The position numbers and the translations under genes are program-made. Under the pieces are notes generated by a model. The model was not told the origin of the DNA, made no database searches, and worked only from the letters and a program-made list of their open reading frames with translations. From NCBI RefSeq assembly GCF_016902575.1, contig NZ_JACSNZ010000005.1, forward strand, positions 1 to 64,000: a stretch of DNA of 64,000 bases. Reading direction: 5' to 3'. This document shows, piece after piece, positions 60,105 through 64,000 of this stretch (positions are counted from its first letter, which is position 1; each line of letters starts with the position of its first letter). The stretch comes from Pseudoflavonifractor capillosus (GTDB taxonomy: Bacteria > Bacillota > Clostridia > Oscillospirales > Oscillospiraceae).

Positions 60105-61343
60105 TTACTTGCTGGCCAGAACCTTCTTCAGACGAGCGAAGCGGGGCAGACCGTGCTCAGTGGCGCGGGTGTTCTCACCCTGGATCAGGGGCAGGGCATA
60201 GTCAATGAAGCCCTGGTTGATGCCGTTGCCAGCCTCGTTGATCCACTCCAGGGGCACCTTCTTCTCGAAGTTGGCCACCTCAGAGAGGTTGAACAGCTTG
60301 GTCTTGCACTCATAGCCGTTCTCACGGGAGCACTCGAAGCCCACCATCTTGTCGGTCTCGCCGGCCACAGCAGCCTCCACGGCGGTCTTACCAGCCAGGA
60401 AGGACTCCTGAATGTCGGTCTGAGAAGCCAGGTGAGCGCCGCAACGCTGCAGCAGGGACAGCTCAATGCCACGAACCTTGGCACCAGTGCGCTCCTTGAC
60501 GATGTTAGCCAGCATAGCAGCCAGGCCACCCAGCTGAGCGTGACCGAAACCGTCGGTGGCAGAGGTCTTAGCCTCGGAGACAAAAGAGCCGTCAGCATAG
60601 TGGATGCCCTCGGAGACAGCCACGATGCAGTTGCCGTTCTTCTCGTAGATGGAAGTCACATCGGCCAGGAACTTGTCCATGTCGAAGTCCACCTCGGGAA
60701 CGTAAATCAGGTTGGGAGCGCAGCCCACCACGCCAGCCAGAGCAGCAGCAGCGGTCAGCCAGCCAGCGTGACGACCCATGATCTCGATGATGGTGACCAT
60801 GCCGGTATCGTACACACGGGCATCCTTGTACACCTCAGCGCAGGAAGTAGCAATGTACTTGGCAGCGGAGGCGAAGCCAGGGCAGTGGTCGGTGCCGAAC
60901 AGGTCGTTGTCGATGGTCTTGGGCACGCCCATGACGCGGCACTCATAGCCAGACTTGGCCATGAAGCGGCTGACCTTGGAGCAGGTGTCCATGGAGTCGT
61001 TACCGCCGTTGTAGAAGAAGTAACGCACGTCGTACTTCTTGAAGATCTCCAGAATGCGCTTGTAGTCAGTGTCGTCCACATCGGGATCGGCGATCTTATA
61101 GCGGCAGGAGCCCAGCTCGGAAGAGGGAGTGTTCAGCAGCAGCTCCAGCTCGTGAGCATCTTCCTGGCTCATGTCGTACAGGCGATCGTTGAGAACGCCC
61201 TTGATGCCGTGGGCAGCGCCGTACACAGCAGTGATGTTGGGGTTATCCAGAGCGGTGCGAATGACACCATATGCGCTGGCATTGATCACGGAGGTGGGGC
61301 CACCGGACTGACCAATGATACATGCGCCTTTCAGTTGAGACAT
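60105..61343 (-). CDS. pfp: 6-phosphofructokinase, PPi-type
   Basis: 412 aa, AGGAGG before the ATG. The nucleotide site is FYNGGNDSMDT near residue 110, with Asp where the ATP enzymes have Gly, and the catalytic motif is PKTIDNDLFGTDHC, both marks of the pyrophosphate-using group. MGRHAGWLTAA follows. Its reaction is reversible, so it can serve glycolysis and gluconeogenesis. Co-transcribed with fba, 34 bp apart. Confidence 0.9.
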   Translation of the reverse strand: MSQLKGACIIGQSGGPTSVINASAYGVIRTALDNPNITAVYGAAHGIKGVLNDRLYDMSQEDAHELELLLNTPSSELGSCRYKIADPDVDDTDYKRILEIFKKYDVRYFFYNGGNDSMDTCSKVSRFMAKSGYECRVMGVPKTIDNDLFGTDHCPGFASAAKYIATSCAEVYKDARVYDTGMVTIIEIMGRHAGWLTAAAALAGVVGCAPNLIYVPEVDFDMDKFLADVTSIYEKNGNCIVAVSEGIHYADGSFVSEAKTSATDGFGHAQLGGLAAMLANIVKERTGAKVRGIELSLLQRCGAHLASQTDIQESFLAGKTAVEAAVAGETDKMVGFECSRENGYECKTKLFNLSEVANFEKKVPLEWINEAGNGINQGFIDYALPLIQGENTRATEHGLPRFARLKKVLASK

Positions 61344-61377
61344 GGTTTGAATCCTCCTAATGTTGTAATGAGCTCAA

Positions 61378-62343
61378 TTAGGCCTTGCCGTCGCAGCCCA
61401 GGACGTTGATCAGCTTGTGCTTGACCAGCTCCTTGATGTTGGCACGGGCGGGCTTCAGGTACTCGCGGGGGTCAAACTTGTCGGGGTGCTCAGCGAAGAA
61501 CTTACGGATGGTACCGGTCATGGCCAGACGCAGGTCAGAGTCAATGTTGATCTTGCACACAGCGCCGCGGGCGGCCTGACGCAGCTGCTCCTCGGGGATA
61601 CCAACGGCATCGGGCATCTTGCCGCCGTTCTCGTTGATCATCTTCACGTACTCCTGAGGCACGGAAGAAGAGCCGTGGAGAACGATGGGGAAGCCGGGCA
61701 GGCGCTTGACGACCTCGTCCAGGATGTCGAAGCGCAGGGGAGGGGGAACCAGCTCGCCCTTCTCATTGCGGGTGCACTGAGCAGCGGTGAACTTGTAAGC
61801 GCCGTGGCTGGTGCCGATGGCGATGGCCAGAGAGTCACAGCCGGTCTTGGCCACGAACTCCTCAACCTCCTCGGGACGGGTGTAGTGAGAGTCCTCGGCA
61901 GAAACCTGAACCTCATCCTCCACGCCGGCCAGAGCACCCAGCTCAGCCTCAACCACAACACCGTGGTCGTGAGCATATTCCACAACACGCTTGGTCAGCT
62001 CAATGTTCTCAGCGAAGGGCTTGGAAGAAGCGTCGATCATGACGGAGGTAAAGCCGCCGTCGATGCAGCTCTTGCAGATCTCAAAGCTGTCACCGTGATC
62101 CAGGTGCAGGCAGATGGGCAGGCCAGTCTCGATGATGGCAGCCTCAACCAGCTTCACCAGGTAGGTGTGGTTGGCGTAAGCACGGGCGCCCTTGGAAACC
62201 TGAAGGATCAGGGGAGCGTTAACCTCCTTGGCGGCCTCGGTGATGCCCTGAACGATCTCCATGTTGTTGACGTTGAAAGCACCAATTGCATACCCACCAT
62301 CGTATGCCTTTTTGAACATCTCGGTAGTATTGACCAGTGGCAT
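61378..62343 (-). CDS. fba: Class II fructose-bisphosphate aldolase
   Basis: 321 aa from the ATG at 62343 (AAGGAG nine bases upstream). Zinc-binding HLDHGDSFE near residue 80, AELGALAGVEDEV near 135, IGTSHGAYKF near 176 and VLHGSSSVP near 210 are canonical for the class II enzyme. Its partner pfp directly follows, so the operon encodes two consecutive glycolytic steps. Confidence 0.96.
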   Translation of the reverse strand: MPLVNTTEMFKKAYDGGYAIGAFNVNNMEIVQGITEAAKEVNAPLILQVSKGARAYANHTYLVKLVEAAIIETGLPICLHLDHGDSFEICKSCIDGGFTSVMIDASSKPFAENIELTKRVVEYAHDHGVVVEAELGALAGVEDEVQVSAEDSHYTRPEEVEEFVAKTGCDSLAIAIGTSHGAYKFTAAQCTRNEKGELVPPPLRFDILDEVVKRLPGFPIVLHGSSSVPQEYVKMINENGGKMPDAVGIPEEQLRQAARGAVCKINIDSDLRLAMTGTIRKFFAEHPDKFDPREYLKPARANIKELVKHKLINVLGCDGKA

Positions 62344-62387
62344 TTGAATCAACTCCTTAGTAGAATTAATTGGTCTTGCACCTCATT

Positions 62388-62416
62388 ATTCTAACAGCGT
62401 TCACACAAAATTGCAA
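62388..62416 (-). promoter_or_regulatory. Promoter of the fba-pfp operon
   Basis: Minus strand: TTGCAA (62416-62411), a 17-bp spacer and TAGAAT (62393-62388). Confidence 0.75.
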
Positions 62417-62500
62417 GGTATCCGGCCATCTTTTTTACGACAAATTATATACATGGCCACCAACGCCTTTGTGCGATGTGACAATGCAGCAGGAGGGAGG

Positions 62501-63505
62501 TCACTTTTTCTTGCATCGATCCCCCAAAGGGTTGAGCTGGGCAGCCTGACGCATGGCGTCACTGTCCACATGTGTGTAAATTTGGGTGGTATTCAAGTGC
62601 TCATGGCCCAGAATCTCCTGCAAGGTACGCACATCTACACCATTCTTTAGCATCAATGTAGCAGCCGTGTGGCGCAGCTTATGGGCCGAATATTTGTCTC
62701 GATCCAGACCCGCCTCAGCCAATCGCTTTTTAATCATGAAGTGTACGCCGTCCTTGGTCACTCGCGTCCTGCGACGACTGATAAATAATGCGTAGGGATC
62801 CACAGCCGCCGATTGGGAACGGACTGCCAACCAATCATCCAGCGCACTGCGGCAAGCAGCATTGAGAAAAACAAATCGTTCTTTGTTGCCTTTGCCCAGC
62901 ACTCGCATGCGGTCATCCCGCACATCACTGAGGTTCAGACCCACCAGTTCCGATATTCGCAGACCACAGTTCAAAAACAATGTGATAATGCAAAAATCGC
63001 GCTCAGCATTGGCTCCGTCAATGCTGTCCAGCAGTTGAATGCACTCATCTAAAGTTAAAAATCTGGGCAAGGTCTGCCGCTGTCTGGGCGCATCCAACTC
63101 CTGAATGGGGTTTTCCGTAAGAACCTTGGCTTTGTTCACCAAATACTTGTAAAATGACCGAATAGAGGCAACTTTTCTGGCCCTGGTAGACGCTTCCAGG
63201 CCACAGCCAGCTTGGGGCGCATTGTGATTCTTGGCTCGGCTGCGGCTGAGAAAACTGAGATAGGAATACACATCCGCCAAAGTCACTGCGCGCACCAGAG
63301 ACACATCCACGTCATCAATCGAAATATCATCTAGCGGCGTGGACCTGGGCACCAGGCCTTTTTCAATTTTCATATACCTCAGAAATGTACGCAAGTCCAA
63401 AAAGTATTCGTCCACAGTTTTGGATGAATGACCCTGGATGGTTTCGTGGTAGGCCAGAAAATCCCGCAGCACCGGCGGTGCCTGAGTTTGGTAGTCAATT
63501 TTCAT
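62501..63505 (-). CDS. Tyrosine recombinase, XerC/XerD-like
   Basis: 334 aa. An N-terminal SAM-like domain (residues 10-120) precedes a catalytic domain with Arg in LFLNCGLRISELVGL, HKLRHTAATLMLKNG near residue 270, LGHEHLNTTQIYTHV near 300 and the nucleophile Tyr in IYTHV. Slightly longer than E. coli XerD (298 aa), mostly by an insertion near residues 60-110. A chromosomal Xer role (dimer resolution) is more likely than a mobile-element integrase, because no element signatures surround it. Confidence 0.85.
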   Translation of the reverse strand: MKIDYQTQAPPVLRDFLAYHETIQGHSSKTVDEYFLDLRTFLRYMKIEKGLVPRSTPLDDISIDDVDVSLVRAVTLADVYSYLSFLSRSRAKNHNAPQAGCGLEASTRARKVASIRSFYKYLVNKAKVLTENPIQELDAPRQRQTLPRFLTLDECIQLLDSIDGANAERDFCIITLFLNCGLRISELVGLNLSDVRDDRMRVLGKGNKERFVFLNAACRSALDDWLAVRSQSAAVDPYALFISRRRTRVTKDGVHFMIKKRLAEAGLDRDKYSAHKLRHTAATLMLKNGVDVRTLQEILGHEHLNTTQIYTHVDSDAMRQAAQLNPLGDRCKKK

Positions 63506-63588
63506 CTGATATCACCATGTTTGTATACATAAAGCCAGGCTGTCCGGATGATACTATTGTCGTAAAATTTCCGGGCGCCCCCTACCCT

Positions 63589-63620
63589 CAACTCAACAAA
63601 ATTTTAATTTTGTTGAGTTG
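63589..63620. repeat. Perfect 15-bp inverted repeat with 2-bp centre
   Basis: CAACTCAACAAAATT (63589-63603), TT, then AATTTTGTTGAGTTG (63606-63620). It lies between the divergent Xer and small Cys-protein genes, so it is not where a terminator would be expected. It could be an operator. Confidence 0.6.
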
Positions 63621-63679
63621 CTAGTGTTTTCAACCAGGAGCGTCTGGAACATCAGAATTTCTCAATGGGAGGTAAATCT

Positions 63680-63874
63680 ATGAGTCTCATTCCGTGTACC
63701 CTCTCCTGTCGCTATCAAACAGATGGCCGGTGCACCCTGTACACCACTGGAACGCAGCCCGTGCGTAATGCAGCACAGGATGACACCGACCATCCCTGTC
63801 TCAACTATGTGCCAAAGTCCTCAGACCAGCACCGCAATCGCTTGCCGGATGTTGTGCACCTCAATGAGCTGTAA
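63680..63874 (+). CDS. Small Cys-containing protein of unknown function
   Basis: 64 aa, GGGAGGT seven bases before the ATG. Cys pattern IPCTLSCRYQTDGRCTL, then HPCLNYVP, and a conserved-looking tail RLPDVVHLNEL. From memory, close relatives are common in Oscillospiraceae next to radA, often with misleading annotations. The Cys may bind zinc. Its last 54 bases overlap the 3' end of radA on the opposite strand. Confidence 0.65.
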   Translation: MSLIPCTLSCRYQTDGRCTLYTTGTQPVRNAAQDDTDHPCLNYVPKSSDQHRNRLPDVVHLNEL

Positions 63875-64000
63875 ACCTTCGGGCACCACCAGCTTGCCGC
63901 TGTGTCTGGCCGGGATCAGGCATTTGGTAAAGCCCAGCCGCTGAACCTCGCTGAGCCGCTGATTCAACGCATGTACCGCCCGCAGCTCGCCGGTCAATCC
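63821..64000 (-). CDS. radA: DNA repair protein RadA, C-terminal part
   Basis: Partial: the window edge cuts the gene. The last 59 residues, GLTGELRAVHALNQRLSEVQ, RLGFTKCLIPA and LIEVHNIRQAIAVLV, match the C-terminal Lon-protease-like domain of RadA/Sms. RadA is a RecA-like branch-migration helicase. The 3' end overlaps the small Cys-protein gene convergently. Confidence 0.85.
   Translation of the reverse strand, partial: GLTGELRAVHALNQRLSEVQRLGFTKCLIPARHSGKLVVPEGLQLIEVHNIRQAIAVLV

Noticed and set aside
62501-63505. Tyrosine recombinase as integrase of a second mobile element
   Set aside because: No adjacent tRNA, att repeats, excisionase or phage genes. Flanking genes are housekeeping (fba-pfp, radA), so a chromosomal Xer-type role is more likely.

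Overview
The window looks like chromosome of a spore-forming, anaerobic, moderately high-GC member of the Firmicutes, most likely an Oscillospiraceae-type gut clostridium (Flavonifractor/Intestinimonas-like; inference). The grounds are SCIFF peptide plus maturase, yunB, cotJ and a SigH-type sigma factor, a desulfoferrodoxin-type protein, split B12-dependent methionine synthase, both PPi- and ATP-type phosphofructokinase, strong AGGAGG ribosome sites and TTGACA-17-TATAAT promoters. Nearly every base is coding, in short operons closed by strong hairpin terminators. || Layout. 0.3-6.3 kb: an HTH-desulfoferrodoxin fusion, a small predicted spore-surface operon on the minus strand, an ABC-class ATPase, and a Y-family polymerase/YolD pair. 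6.3-12.8 kb (minus): a membrane protein, thioredoxin, and a three-subunit molybdenum hydroxylase with its MocA-like nucleotidyltransferase. 12.8-17.2 kb (minus): GNAT remnant, rRNA methyltransferase, HAD phosphatase, a queuosine-precursor transporter coupled to a radical SAM gene (candidate queuine salvage), and RNase P RNA. 17.2-27 kb (plus): murD, M42 peptidase remnant, a PLP lyase, yunB, ligA, an aminotransferase, a lipoprotein nuclease and a UvrD-type helicase. 27-32.3 kb (minus): a complete PTS operon led by a BglG-type antiterminator with its RAT/terminator switch. 32.3-44.2 kb: cutC, DUF4914, metF-metH, a ferredoxin/membrane Fe-S pair, YgiQ, two Crp/Fnr regulators and a VOC protein. || 44.2-50.5 kb holds the main discovery. 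The spore-coat gene cotJC is cut in two. Its first 64 codons (minus strand, 49.84-50.03 kb) follow a cotJA-cotJB fusion. Its last 136 codons lie 5.2 kb away (44.24-44.65 kb), same strand and frame. The DNA between carries a large serine recombinase, translationally coupled to a 65-aa protein (candidate directionality factor), plus alkylation-repair genes, a DUF134-NifX protein, a SanA-like protein and a tRNA-Pro. Both junctions share GTCCCTA in direct orientation. Joining the element ends gives a 48-bp attP with two 16-bp inverted arms centred on that core. Excision would restore a 200-codon cotJC. This is the architecture of a skin-type, sporulation-excised intervening element. || 50.6-64 kb: SCIFF peptide/maturase, SpoIIM-like membrane protein, ruvCAB, sigH-like gene, zinc-ribbon protein, purB, ATP-type pfkA, an oxidoreductase, the fba-pfp glycolytic pair, a Xer-type recombinase, a small Cys protein and the 3' end of radA.
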